From NCBI RefSeq assembly GCF_018812025.1, contig NC_063066.1, positions 10,587,382 to 10,651,381 on the forward strand: DNA of 64,000 nucleotides, given 5' to 3'. Shown here piece by piece: positions 23,803-36,600 of this stretch. The notes under the pieces were generated by a model. It made no database searches, was not told the origin of the DNA, and saw nothing but the letters and a program-made list of their open reading frames with translations. Both the position numbers and the translations under genes were made by a program. Numbering within the stretch: position 1 is the first letter of the stretch; every line of letters begins with the position of its first letter. Source of the DNA: Megalobrama amblycephala. Taxonomy: Eukaryota; Chordata; Actinopteri; Cypriniformes; Xenocyprididae.

Positions 23803-26800
23803 TCAGGCAGAGGAAGTTTTGATTTTGTGCATGGCATAAGGGCTGGAGTTGATATGTGGCCAGATGTCTCCATTGGGCACCTCAGGTTTGTCCTCATCCC
23901 TCCTCTCCTCCATCACCACTGTCATTATCATCTCTTGGTTGATCGTCTCTGGCATGCGATAAGGGCGCATGAGGTGGCGAAAAGAAGAGCGCAAGGAGGC
24001 CTCATCCTCATCAAAATCATCTATTAGTCCTCCCTGTGACCTGTGGGAGGATTTTAGCTCATCTCCTAGCTCAGATGCCAAGTCTTTCAGGTCTCTAATC
24101 AGGGTGGATTTGAGACCGAACAAACACAGCAAGAAGAACAGACCAGCACATATACCAGAGACAAAGTATAAAGCCACCGTCTCCGGAAGACCTTGGGAAA
24201 TGGAAAAGAGGCCAAGATGAAGAAAACATTTAAAATTGAATAAACAATACGTTCAACCATGAAGACAAGAGATTAAATTAATTAGTAAAATACTACCACA
24301 CTTAGTAAATGAGAAGGCCATTGCTGACTGCTGATGTTAGCAAAACCACAAAGAAAAATGAATTGTTTTTGCATTGATTTTGTTTTTTTGTATTATATTC
24401 ATGTCACTGTTACATGTGTATGTTTAGTATATAACAAAATTTATGTTTGCATTTAAAAAATGAATTAAAAAAAAAAAAAATCACAAAAAAGAAAAGTGAA
24501 TAATAGTAAGTAAAAATGGCATCAAATCATTTGAACATTCTGGGATCAGGCCACACATCTAACATACCCTGGATCTGGGAAAAGATTTCCAGAGAGTTGG
24601 TGAAAATGTTTTGTGGTCTGGACACACCGGGGCCAGTATACCACCCTCCTGTGAAGGGGGAACAGGGGATTGGATCCCGCAGTCAGCAGGACCGTCAACA
24701 ACCAATGACTGTCAGTTATATTATATGGCTGAGTCATGTACAGTTGTGGTCAAAAATTTAACATACACCTTGAAAAAATCTGCTAAATCTTTATAATTTT
24801 AACAAAATAAGGGTAAAAAAGAAATATTTTGCCCTGAATATGCTCTTTCACATAACAGATGTTTTGATATAGCCCACAAGACAAAATAAAGGTTGAATTT
24901 CAGTGTTGGATAAGTTACTCTAAAAAAGTAATTAATTACTAGCTACTAATTACATCTTCAACAGTGTAATTAGATTACTGTACCAATTACTCTTTCTAAA
25001 AAGTATTGCATTACTTATTAATTACTTGCTAAATCACATATCAACCTCGACCAGTTGAACAATACAAGGATAGTCATGAAACTACTCTTTTAATTAATTC
25101 AAATTAATAATATAAACTTGCATGAATTATTCTTGAACTGAGTATTTATAGGGAGATTATTTAAATAGTATTTAAAGTATTTAAACGGAGAAGGTTACAT
25201 TAAAAACATACATTAGATGATAAATTTGGATGTTAAATCCACTATTGTTTTGCATCTTGTTGTCTTCTTTAGCATTAGTGTTTTCAGGTTTCACCTTTTG
25301 CAATAGTTGTTTATGAGTCAGTCATCAAAAAGATGGATCTACAGTCACTGGAAAGGATGAAAAAGGGACTCATGAACAGCCATCACAAAACAAAAATACA
25401 GTCATGGATCATCCAGGTAACGACACACAGTATTGACTGAGAAACCAAAGACAGTTACTGAGTTTTTGAAATGAGCGCATGCGTAAGAACAACCCCCCTC
25501 CTTCACAGCTCATTTCGAGGGAACGCCTCCCAAAACTCGTGCACGAGTATTGGAAGACGAGTGTTTACCACCGGCATTCGCTGTGTCGTGTTAGTGGATT
25601 CATTATGTCGGACTAACCGCAGGTAACTCATAATCTGCAGTTGTTACTCCTGTCTCCTGACTAAAACATTGCATGCGGCGCCTGTAGAGTGTGGAAAGTT
25701 ACTGGAGAGCGCAGCCACGCTCGTCTCTCACAAGGAACGTCACGGCAGTGATTGACAAGCCAGAGGGCCAATCGTTTACGCGATGATCGTGTAAACGATT
25801 GGCTGATGTTTTTAAGGCCCTACCTCGTGCACAGATGATGTATATTAATATTATTCCTTTCAGTGCACCTAATAAATAGTCTTTTATCAGTTAGTAAAGA
25901 CAGTTTCAAGTAATATTGCAAAAATGTATAAAACAAAACATCCTCTTTAGCACCTTTAAGAATAAATCATGATTTAAAAAAAAAAACTTGCAATTTTTAT
26001 GATCGCTCATATTTTGTTAAAATCACAAACATTTTGCAGATTCTGCCAGCGGTTTTAACCACACTTGTCTATCTTTCCAGTCACATTTTCATATGCAGTA
26101 CTTACACATGGAATGAGTCGCAGTTATTATGTTAAAATAAACTTTTTAATACAAGCCAGCTTATTAAAATGAAATTTAGCTTAGCAATTAAGATAATTTA
26201 CACCATAAACTCATTTTTCTTACCATGCGTATAGTCAGAGAGCAAGAAAGGATCTGTGTTTCCACGTCCAACATCTTCCAGTAGATACCGTGGTACTAAA
26301 TGCACAACAACAAAGTCATTTTATGACTGCTTCAACTGTAGTGAGTAAGGTTGATCGTCGTTTTTTAAAACTCACCACAGGTGAAGGAAACTCGCAAGTG
26401 CTTTCTGGTACCAGGGAAACAGGGGTCTCCAAACCCCTGAGCATCAGCTAGCACAGAGCAATTCGTCCTGCCATGACACTTCCTCGACACCCTCCTCAAG
26501 GCTGATGGAGACAAGCACTCTAAAAGGAAACAAACTTTTAAGCATAATCCCAACACATATTTTACGGCCTCTGCTGTTGTAACAAAACCTTCCCACTAGA
26601 TGGGAGAAGAGTGTTATTTTGTTCTCAAACCTATGTCAGTTTTTGTTTTAGCCTCTTGAGGGCACTCAAGACTGTCGTGCTCCATGTGGCCAAACGTGGC
26701 TGAATAAATGGCCAGAACCGTGTCGTTCTTACAGGCCAGCTTCAGCCGCTCATTCTCACACACCGTTCTCGAGCGGTGATGCTCTGTGGAGAAGAAAAAC

Positions 26801-29418
26801 GTATTTATTTGTGCTGCTCGGTTGCAATATCATTAGAGTGAAGCACAATATACAGTAGGTGTCTCACCAGGCTTGCACTTGTAGGAGACAATGATGTATT
26901 TGCTGGTTTCAGGGCAGGGATCTTGACCAAACACAGGACTCACCACAGAAATCTGACACTCCTGTCGATCCTGGCACTCAGACATCACTTTCTGACCATA
27001 AAAACACATTCTGACTGAAATTCATTAATCATTTATCATTGGAGATTTTTGTGTCTAGAATTAAAGAATGAGTATATGCTGATTAATGATACCTGAATGG
27101 CTGTGGTTGATATACAGTCTGTGTTTTCCTCTGTTATGTTTGGGTTTGAGTGAGGGCATAGGTATGGACTCGGGATACGGCGTCCATAAAATGCTGAGAG
27201 GACAGACACGGATGTTCTCGAAGGGCATATGATGGACAGCGTCTCTCCATCACAGGCATGGGCTGTGTGGTTCTTCAGGATCCTGTGGAGGTAATCTAAG
27301 GGGGGAAATAGTCTGACATATGACAGCTTTCAAAGTGGGCCAAAACCATCAGTAGAGCATCACCGCTGACAAGTATACAAACAAGACATGCATTTGTAAA
27401 TGCATTTAGAAAACCCACTACACAATACCATTGTAGACCACAACTGTACACTTATTCTACAAGCCTATTGTAGTGTAAATCTAGCAAAATGACAATGGAC
27501 AAACCAACTCCCTCACTTATCTAATCTTGCAATTGCAAGGTGTGGTTGACATTATGATGTAGAAAGCTTCTCAGGTTTCTACCAAAAGTGCTGTTTTATC
27601 TTACAAATACAGTAAATCAATAACAGAGATTTCCAACTGGCGGGTCAAAACCTAGGAAAATAAAATAAAATAAAATAAAATAAAATAAAACAATATAATA
27701 TAATATAATATAATATAATATAATATAATATACAGTCAAACCAAAAATTATTCAGACACTAAATATAATTTTTTATATTATTTTTTTTTTACTAGTGGAT
27801 GCAGGACACTATAGTTCATTTATGTAAGTGAGGATAGCAAAATAAAGTAAACTGTGACATATTATACCCAAAAATTCTTCATACAGTAAAATTGATAAAA
27901 AAAATTGGGACCAAAAATTATTCAGACACTTTAACCTGACCTTGTTTTTCTTAATCTGACATAATTAAGATTACTTTTTTCTGACTCTGAGATCTTGTCA
28001 TATTTTATTACCATTTTTTTTAAACTATAGTGAATAAACTATAATAATGAATGAAATGTTCAAGGTGTCTGAATAAATTTTGGGTTGACTGTAAATGTTA
28101 ATCACTTGTCCCTTGGGTGAGCCCATGCAGTTATTGTTAAGTTTATTAATAATAAATGTTAATGATTTAGGAGGTGAAATGATAAATAAAATAATTAATT
28201 GATAGGCCAAATATCTTTGAATTGTTAATACATTTCTGTGTTTTAAGAACATGTTCGTTATAAAATAAAAATAAAACTCTTTTGGTGATCCTAAAAAAGA
28301 TCTAGACAATCATAAATAAGCTTTATCAAAAGTTAATAAAAAGTCAATTGTTTAAATGTCAAGTTAAGCTGCTATTGATTTACTGCACAAGGTTTCTTTT
28401 GAAAATTGTCTTAGGATTTTTTTTTTATCTTTCAAATACTCAACTCTCTTTATCAAAAAATTGCTATAAAAGGAGGAAGAGAGGCAGAGGTCAGGGACTG
28501 GATTTCAAAGAGGTCTTCCTGTTCACAGTACTGCAGATTTGAGATTTAAATCTTAAGAAGTGGAGAACATTTAGTACATTTCCCTCTCTAGATGCATTTT
28601 TCTCTTTCTTATCCTCCACTTTTCCACACAGCTCAGTTATGTTTTTAACATGTGCTAGGTTCCTTCATTGGACCATATCCATGAGTATGTCTAGCCTGTA
28701 CCTCTCTCCATCTCTCTTGGCTTAGGCCATTCTGCATCTGTAGAGCCCTCTGTTCTGCAGTGCCAGGCACAGACACACTCACAAATAAACACAATGAGCT
28801 ATTCTTGGCTTATTATCACTCTTGAAGCCATTATGTTTTGTAGGGGGGAGATACCAAAACAATTAGAAACAATTGAATCAAGAAGCCAACTTGTGTCACT
28901 TAAATGCCTGTAGTTTAAAAAAATATGAAATGCGCGAATACATTTTTCTGACTTTTTACAGAACTAAACACTGCTGTTGGCCATATATTTGTGGATTCTA
29001 GTGTATTTTCTAGTGTACTTTGCCCACAGTATAACATATTATACTGTATACATATTAACCTAGCTTCAACACAAAATGTTTGTTTTTGATTCAGAATGGG
29101 TTAATGTAGATAACTGCCTTGGATTGTGCTCAAACAATGGAGGAGGATGGGACCGTTCTGTGACCTTAACACCCGTCTCTCTTAAGCTGACGCTCTACAG
29201 ATTGTTGACAAGGACTGTGTAAAAGACAAAATACAGAATGTTCTCTTTCCTTTTGGACATATGTTTCAAGACAGCATGCCGAATTTCCTCTCTCACAGCC
29301 ACAAAATCAGAGAAAAACACTTACCAGAGAAATCTGGAGCAGATGAGGTTTGCCTTGTGTTGACAGCTAGGGCGAAGGAGAGGAAACACCAGGACCAACA
29401 AGAGCTCCATAGAGACAT
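23803..29418 (-). CDS. eva1c: EVA1C-like membrane protein with two SUEL-type lectin domains (7 exons, complete)
   Basis: Exons, 5' to 3': 29418-29325, 27295-27093, 26991-26868, 26783-26631, 26519-26376, 26295-26224, 24191-23803. They total 1179 bases (392 aa; human EVA1C about 441) with consistent phases. Residues 1 to about 20 form a signal peptide (MSLWSSCWSWCFLSFALA). The first galactose-binding (SUEL/rhamnose-type) lectin domain, about 45-140, shows CDGETLSIICPSR and a CPETSKYIIVSYKC end. The second, about 145-240, shows CENERLKLACKNDTVLAIYS and FPGTRKHLRVSFTC. A single membrane span at about 269-290 begins VALYFVSGICAG, the signature of the EVA1/FAM176 family. An acidic cytoplasmic tail with DDFDEDE follows. 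In worm and mouse, EVA-1 proteins act in axon guidance as SLIT co-receptors and bind heparin; that role here is inferred by homology. The paralogues EVA1A and EVA1B lack lectin domains, which supports EVA1C. Confidence 0.88.
24734..25062 (+). repeat. Two partial transposon ends
   Basis: TACAGTTGTGGTCAAAAATT at 24738 followed by TAACATACACCTTG resembles a Tc1-type terminal repeat without a partner. From about 24903, GTGTTGGATAAGTTACTCTA and many alternating TAATTAC/GTAATTA motifs form a second repeat fragment. Both are in the last eva1c intron and have no coding capacity. Confidence 0.5.
25430..25965 (+). repeat. Repeat B, copy 1 (inside the last eva1c intron)
   Basis: It contains GGAACGCCTCCCAAAACTCG, GTGTCGTGTTAGTGGATTCA, TCATAATCTGCAGTTGTTAC, a small palindrome at CCAATCGTTTACGCGATGA, and ends AAACATCCTCTTTAGCACCT. 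It is nearly identical to the reverse complement of 30388-30890, so the two copies are inverted relative to each other. No transposase is encoded. Confidence 0.8.
27656..27732. repeat. Short tandem repeats (AAAAT)n and (TAATA)n
   Basis: Consecutive AAAAT-type then ATAATAT-type simple repeats in the first eva1c intron, next to the MITE at 27731-28093. Confidence 0.9.
27731..28093. mobile_element. MITE, Tc1/mariner-like ends
   Basis: It begins TACAGTCAAACCAAAAATTA and ends TTTTGGGTTGACTGTA, nearly perfect inverted repeats of about 29 bases that also share ATTATTCAGACAC, with TA at both outer edges. A second internal copy of the motif (CCAAAAATTATTCAGACACT) lies near 27912. At 363 bp with no transposase, it is non-autonomous. 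Confidence 0.75.
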
Positions 29419-29814
29419 AGTGCACAACGCACATTACGAAGCACTGTGATTTTTAACTAGGAGAAGTTGTTTGGCTGTTTACTGCCCTCTGACTTCTGAC
29501 CAGGAGAAAAGGGTCAATGGTGGCATTGTGCTGAGCTGAGAACAAACGCTCTTTCAACAGCACTGACACTGACACACACTTGTGTCATTGCACTATTTAA
29601 ATAGTTTTCATGTTTGTTTTCAATTTATTTATCAAAAGGGCTTTTTGAGGTGACAAGGTTCACATGTCTGTTTAATAAGTAGCCACCCTGATGATAATAA
29701 ATGTAGTTTCCAGGCAAATATACAGCAAAAATCACTTTCTTTATCAGTATTTTAGTCTTGTTGATTAAAACAAGTTAAATTAACCTGATAGTTTTCATAT
29801 ATATTGTTCATATA

Positions 29815-29990
29815 CATCTATCTTACAAAAGTTTTGTATTTTGAATAAATGCTGTTCTTTTGAACTAGAATCCTGAAAACAACATTGATTTCTGAGGGAT
29901 CATGTGACACTGAAGAATTAAGTAATGGCTGTACAATTTTTGTTTTCTTGAGTTGATCATGTTTTAAGAAAGTTTAGATATTTTTACTGG
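29815..29990 (+). repeat. Dispersed repeat family A, fragment
   Basis: TGAATAAATGCTGTTCTTTT, then GATCATGTGACACTGAAGAA and TGGCTGTACAATTTTTG follow the family A order but with internal deletions. Confidence 0.5.
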
Positions 29991-30278
29991 GAAAAAAAAC
30001 TCAAAACAAGAAAAAATAAATCTTTTCTGAGCTCGATGGTTTTGTTTCCTTTGCTTGTGTTGATGTATAATCACAGAAGTGGACCCTCATGATCAATAAT
30101 TGAGGTCCTGTTTAGGGAGATAAAGCAAGGATTTTCCAAGCTGTGTGTTCCCAGCTGCTGGATGTCCTGTAGATAGCCTATCATCTCAGGATAAGTGCTT
30201 CCTCTCTCAGCCTTAGAAAAAGAGAGGTCAGTGGTTAGTGAGCGCATCACATTTCTCTCTATTCCAGAAATACTATAC

Positions 30279-31352
30279 ACTGTAAAAAAAAATTCCGTTC
30301 AATTTACGGTAATAAAACTGGCAGCTGTGGTTGCCAGAAATGTACCGTAAAAATACAGTGGCAAGATTTTAGGTTTTACAGATTTAAAAAATGCTAAAGA
30401 GGATGTTTTGTTTTACACATTTTTGCAATATTACTTGAAACTGTCTTTACTAACTGATAAAAGACTATTTATTAGGTGCACTGAAAGAAATAATATTAAT
30501 ATACATCATCTGTGCACGAGGTAGGGCCTTAAAAACATCAGCCAATCGTTTACGCGATCATCGCGTAAACGATTGGCCCTCTGGCTTGTCAATCACTGCC
30601 GTGACGTTCCTTGTGAGAGACGTGCGCGGCTGCGCGCTCCAGTAACTTTCCACACTCCACAGGCGCCGCATGCAATGTTTTTGTCAGGAGACAGGAGTAA
30701 CAACTGCAGATTATGAGTTACCTGCGGTGAGTCCGACATAATGAATCCACTAACACGACACAGCGAATGCCGGTGGTAAACACTCGTGTTCCAATACTCG
30801 TGCACGAGTTTTGGGAGGCGTTCCTTTGAAAAACTCACTTACGGTCTTTGGTTTCTCAGTCGACGAAAAGATCTTCTTTAGCACCTTTAACTTAAATTTA
30901 CAGTAAATCGTTAATTGTATTTCATTAACTGATATAAATGTTAATTTACCAACATATTGAAGTACTGTTTAGTACCTTTGCAATACACTGACAACCACCA
31001 AAAACAGGTGGTGGTGAGAAAGTCACATGATGAATCAAAGCTCATCACAGGCAGCTTTTCCACAAGCTGAGAAGGTAAAACTAATATATAGAAGGTGTCA
31101 TTCACACGAACACTAAACATGGTAACACACATGACATTAAAAAGGCATTAAACATTTATTTAACAACATTAGATGTAACATAAAACCCTAATGTGTATAC
31201 CTGATTAGAAAAAAAAACAAAGAAAAAGTATTAAGAAACAGTTATTTCGACAAAATACATCAAATGTGAAGGTGTCACTTCTGGGAATGTCAATTTATGT
31301 TTTTTTTTTTTTCTGTATAGACTTTACTGTTAAAATCACATTTTTTACAGTG
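30279..31352. mobile_element. Repeat with ACTGTAAAAAA ends, split by repeat B
   Basis: The left end, CACTGTAAAAAAAAATTCCG, is followed by ACTGGCAGCTGTGGTTGCCA. The right end, ACATTTTTTACAGTGA, is its inverted counterpart. The middle is interrupted by repeat B (30388-30890), after which host sequence resumes with AATTTACAGTAAATCG. This is a nested insertion; the order of events (B into the outer element) is read from the interruption. Confidence 0.55.
30388..30890 (-). repeat. Repeat B, copy 2 (inverted, upstream of eva1c)
   Basis: It starts ATGCTAAAGAGGATGTTTTG and ends CTTCTTTAGCACCTTTAA, so it has short terminal inverted repeats (AAGGTGCTAAAGA). It is the near-identical reverse complement of 25430-25965, including the ATCGCGTAAACGATTGG palindrome. 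An apparent minus-strand ORF (30838-30593) is a by-product. Confidence 0.8.
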
Positions 31353-33389
31353 AGAGAAGAAACTCTTATAGCAACTAAATGCCTAGCTGGTAAAAAAGTG
31401 CATGTGCTGACAATTGAGCAGAGGCCAGAAAACATGCAGGATGCACTATAGTGCATTTAGCATTCTCAGCACTTTGTCCATAGTATCACCCTCCCCAAGT
31501 TAAAGAACATTCCACCCCCACATATGAGATTGGTCTAGTGCCTGAAAGGAATGTTTGGAAAATTAAATTGGAGCAGTGTTGATGTATGGAGACAAATGCT
31601 GTACAATAATGCGCTGACCTTTGGCATGTTTGTTTAGTGATTGCAGCAGTGGAGTCAGATTAGAGGCTTACACTGTTGCATCGTTACAGCTCATCATCTC
31701 CATGGTGATTTCTTGTTTGGTGGTATATTCTGTTCTGCGGTGCAGTGTGTTAACTGGAAAGAGAAGCAGAGCTCAGATCTGTTACTCATAGTATCCTGTT
31801 GGCTCCAGGAGAAGGGAGTACACTGGGTAAAATGGCATGGCGGATGGCTCATTTCCTGTGCTAGCCGGAGTGGAACTCGCATAATTTCCAGGATTTGTTA
31901 GTTTCCATGTCAGGCTCTTGCTTTGTATATACACAGTATAATCAGCAGCCTTTTCTTTCTTTTATGGAACACCAAAGCAGATATTTACTGAAGTAAATTA
32001 AATATCTGAGCTGCTCTCCTCCAAACAATCACCACTGACAAGCTCCACCATTAAAATAGTCCTTATTTGTACACTATATAATATATATGACTAAAATCTA
32101 GCTCGACAGACATGGTCATTCACTTTCACAGCTTGGACATTCTGCTGAGAAAGTAAGTTATACGGGTTTCAGACAAACATGAGGGTGAGTAAATGATGAA
32201 GGAATTTTTATTTTTTGGTGAACTATCCCTTTAAAACCGTCTGTGAGGAAAGAACAAAGCGACTCCTTGCTTTTTTTTTTTTATATAGAAGTGATGTGTC
32301 TGCTTTTTACGGTAATATTGTTTCAAATTAGCCTGAATTCCCCTGAATGATGCAATAAACCTCCTCAATACAACATCTGTGTGCTGGATGGGGAAATGAA
32401 ACTCTAAAGGGGTTGAAAACAATTATGTAACCTTTTTTTTTCAAGAATGACATTCCTTCACTACAATTTCTGTTTTATAGCGCTGGCGTCGTACAACATG
32501 ACTTTTATAGTCTAAGTTGGTGTAAGAGATGAATTTTATGGAGTAAGTTGTTCTAAGAGTCTTTCCAGGTTACTATAAGAGGAAGCCATGTGATGACGGA
32601 ATTGTTTCCTCTTACTCAACATGTCTGCATATGGAATGAGGGGAACTACCTATTTGTTTAAGGAGAACCTATCCCTTGAGAATGATCACATACCCACACC
32701 CTCATTTGTCCACTCACACACACAACTGTGTATCTTAGCAATAGACTTCTATACACTATAAATACTATAGACTAACCCTAACGCACACCCTACCCCTACT
32801 CGTACCAGAAAACTGCAATTTAGATAAAATGATTTATGAATCATTATTCCAATTGAGGACGTCCCCAAATGTCCCCAAAGGGATTTAGCTCACTTTTAGG
32901 GTTGAAAAACACAAAAACCATTAGGGATTTGCTTTCTGCTCTGCCTCAACTGATATCAAAAGTGACTGTTGTTTTTGGAAGGTTTTAACAGGGGTTACTG
33001 GAAGTTAGAAAAATTCCAGAGAAGAGATCTGAAAGCACATAATGAGTCAGAAATCCAAATGGCCACTAGAAAGAAGATCGAAACAGAGAAGAGAAAGTAC
33101 CTTTACTCTGTTGTCTGACATGTGAAAGCAATCAAATATTTTCTTTAAAGTTAGTGGATTAGTTCATGTATAGTGAACAGGCTCTCTATTACGCAGCTGA
33201 AAGGGGCACATTGTGATTGAACATATGGGCGAGGGGAATGTTTGTAAGAGGTAGAAGTGTTAATAGTCTGCATGAATGGAATGTGGCCCCTGCTTTACAT
33301 CTGAGATAACACTGTGACGTTTCTCCTGAGTTTAAGTGCGTGCTGGATAAAATGAAGAGCTATTTTTGAGCTCTCTTTCACAGCCTGGC

Positions 33390-33625
33390 AGCACAGTTAT
33401 ATAGTTAGGGTCACGCCCATCCTCTCTAGCCTCCCTCCCTCCTGACTTTTAAAGTGTGTTGCCGGAGGGAGAAAGCAGACAGCGAGAGTCTGACTAACTT
33501 TCATCTCTGAACACTTGCACACATTACAGCTGTTTACAAAACTTTTGGGGATCTTCTGCTTTCTGGTTAATTTGTGGAATATTTTTCACGAAGGTTTGGA
33601 CTTTTCTTTTTCCTGCTGGAAAAAA
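33390..33625 (+). promoter_or_regulatory. clic2: Probable clic2 promoter and 5' UTR
   Basis: A GTTATATAGTTAGGGTCACG segment near 33397 could serve as a TATA-type box. It is followed by a pyrimidine-rich TCTCTAGCCTCCCTCCCTCC stretch. The ATG at 33626 is the first that opens the CLIC frame, in the context AAAAAATGGC. The start of transcription is not resolvable. Confidence 0.35.
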
Positions 33626-36600
33626 ATGGCACTCAGACAAGACTCGGATAAAGAACCACGAATCGAGCTCTTCATAAAGGTCAGTTGTTCAAGTTTACAA
33701 GTTTGAGTTGGTCAGATTTTTAAATTCCGATAAAGTAAGTACATTTTCAGAATTGTAGGATCAAATAATATTAAATATAAAAATATCATTTATTTATGAT
33801 AATAATAATAATTATAACAACAATTCAAATAAACTACTAAACCACTAATCTGAATATTGATCAAGTCCAACATTATGTAATCATTACTGTTGGAATAGTG
33901 ATGTTAAACTCAATTATTTTAACTTTTGATCAAATTGTTGTAGTTAATAATATAGTTTAAGTACCATTTGCCTCTTATTTTCCACATATTATGCCAATTT
34001 TTTCTTTTTCTGATAGACAGGAAAGGAGACTATATTCTACTTCACATTCTTATAGACTGAAAAAATCATAAAAGGACTATACATGAGCTGGTTGCCAAGT
34101 TGTTTTGTTGAATAGTACTCTAGACACCAAGATCTTCCAGTGCTCTGTCATTGCTTTTCATCAGGGACGGTCTCCATTTGTGCACCATGAATCAGAGGTT
34201 GATTTGGGGCGAATACAGTTTAATACAGTGTACCGTAGACTGACTGTTCGCCTTTACGCTTCTCTTTATCAGAACAGACACACACTGGGATCATCTTATC
34301 ACCACACATGCACACACAGTGAAAGACTGACAGCTCTTGGATCGCTGTCGTCACACCCATAAACACGCTTATGTTATAGATCCCATAACTGTCAGCTGAG
34401 CTACAGTTCATGAAGTAAATGAGGAGGATATGGATGTTGCGGTGACCTTTAGATCCAAAGATCATCAAAGCTTTGTGGATGGTCACCATTTATTACAGAA
34501 GTTATTTATAGTGCAACTGTTTGTGCTCTTATTTAAAAAGATTTGCGTTATGGGCGGTAGAGGCATTGTTCAGATTTGTTATCTCCCTCTTCTAGACAAT
34601 TCCTGCTTTTCCTTTCCTTGGATCAAGCTCTTGAATCGTCCCTCCCACAACCATACAAACATGGACTATTTATGCCCTATTCTTTTTGAAGGGAGGGACA
34701 CATTTATTAAAAAATAAAAGCTATCCATCAATATTAATAATAATAATAATAGACCGATGTGGGTCTGAGAGACCCCAAACATGTTTAAATATCTTATGTT
34801 TATTCAGGTTTTTGCAGAAACATTCTGAAACATCATGTAAACACAAACATTGTCTCTTTATGCTATACTGTCATGGTCCAAAAATATATACTGTTGTTAA
34901 TAAGTTATCAATTTTGTTAATAAGAAACAATTTTCAGTACTTTTCAGTATTTCGAATGACATGTTGTGATTTAGGGTTAAAGGAAATGTCTGTTACTTAA
35001 CGGATCCTGGCAGAAAATTATCAGTACCATTTCTGCTTTTCTACTGGAAGAAAAGCAGAATTAAGAAAAAACGGTTTAATAAACCTGCATTTCTGTCAAA
35101 TTTGAAGTGGCAGTGAAGATATTTTCTTTTAAACTTGAAGTCATCATATTAGAACGGTTTCTTCTTTTACTATATTTTTTATCAAATAGATGCAATCTTG
35201 GTGAGTATAAGAGACTTTTTACAAAAACATCTTAGCAACCCCACATTTTTAAACGGTAGTGTACACTATATGACAGAGTAATACCAGTGCATATAAACAC
35301 AAGTGCCATTTGTGTCCTAAGCAGCTTTCTTAGATATGCATGTAAACATAGTGATTCAAATATCAGGTTCCTGAAACTTCACTCTTTATTTTTCTCTAAC
35401 AGATCGTTTAAACCTTAAAGTAATTTCTGCCTCTACCGGGTTTTTATTAAAAGACGAGTTCACCCAAAAATTAAAATTCTGTCATCATTTACTCATCCTC
35501 ATATTGTTCCAGACTTTTTTTCTTCTGCAGAACACAAAAGAAGATATTTTGGAGAATGCTGGGGTCCAATGACTATCAGTTTATTGTCAAAAAATACTGA
35601 TACAGTCTTAAAATATCTTCTTTTATGTTCCACAGAAGATAGAAGGTCATACAGGTTTGGAACATGAGATTGAGCAAATAACAACAGACTTCATTTTTGG
35701 GTGAACTATCCCTTTAAGTCAGAAAAACACATGAAAAGAATTGAAAGAGGAAATAAAGGTTGATTTCAAATGTATTATTAATGTTTTTTAAATACAGTGT
35801 CTCTGGGACACCAAACAAAGAACATATAGAACAGTTTTAACAGAACATGAGGGTTAAAGGGTTAGTTCACTCAAAAGTGAAAATTATTTTATTAATAACT
35901 CACCCTCATGTCGTTCCAAAGAAATCTGATGAAATCTGAGAGCTTTCTGCCCCTTGCTTTATATGATGAACAGATTGGATTTAAGCTTTTAATATTCACA
36001 TATAAACATTCATCAGTTCACACATCAGTTGCGGTAAACAGAAGCTCAAACATGTTTGCTCGACGAGTACAAGAACCAACAAGATTCATTCTCATGTGTT
36101 ACGCAGCATGTTTGAGCTTCTGGAAGAGGTTTGTTTTTAACCTGGGAAGCAGGGAAGCAGGTTCTTTATGAACCTTTTAAAGCATCAAAGTGGTACATCC
36201 GTAGCTGTCTATGGAGGGACAGAAAGCTCTCAGATTTCATCAAAAAGATTTTTGTGTTCAAAAGATAAACTAAAGTCTTGTGGGTTTGGAACGACATGAG
36301 CGTGAGTAATTAATGACAGAATTTTCATTTTTGGGTGAACTAACCCTTTAAGGAAATCTATCTATAATCTATAATAACCTAGTGTCTGGTCTGTGAAACT
36401 TTGACACTGACCATGAATTTCTCTTTTTTGTCTCAAGGCGGGTCATGACGGAGAGAATGTGGGGAACTGTCCCTTCTGCCAGAGACTCTTCATGGTTCTT
36501 TGGCTGAAAGGAGTCAAGTTCACAGTAACCACCGTTGACATGAGGAAGTAAGCATCACTTTAAGCTTTCATTTCACTGAAACTGAAATGTACAGCCCCCA

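Larger units (their letters stand above)
29419..33625. other. Intergenic region between divergent eva1c and clic2
   Basis: No coding exon was found. From 29815 to 31352 it is mostly repeats (family A fragment, then one element split by another). From 31353 to about 32160 and from 32240 to 33390 the sequence looks single-copy within the window. The least A+T-rich part is around 31620-31900. Promoters of both genes must lie here since the genes are divergent. A partial fold-back tip (TTTTTGGTGAACTATCCCTT) ends near 32235. Confidence 0.6.
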
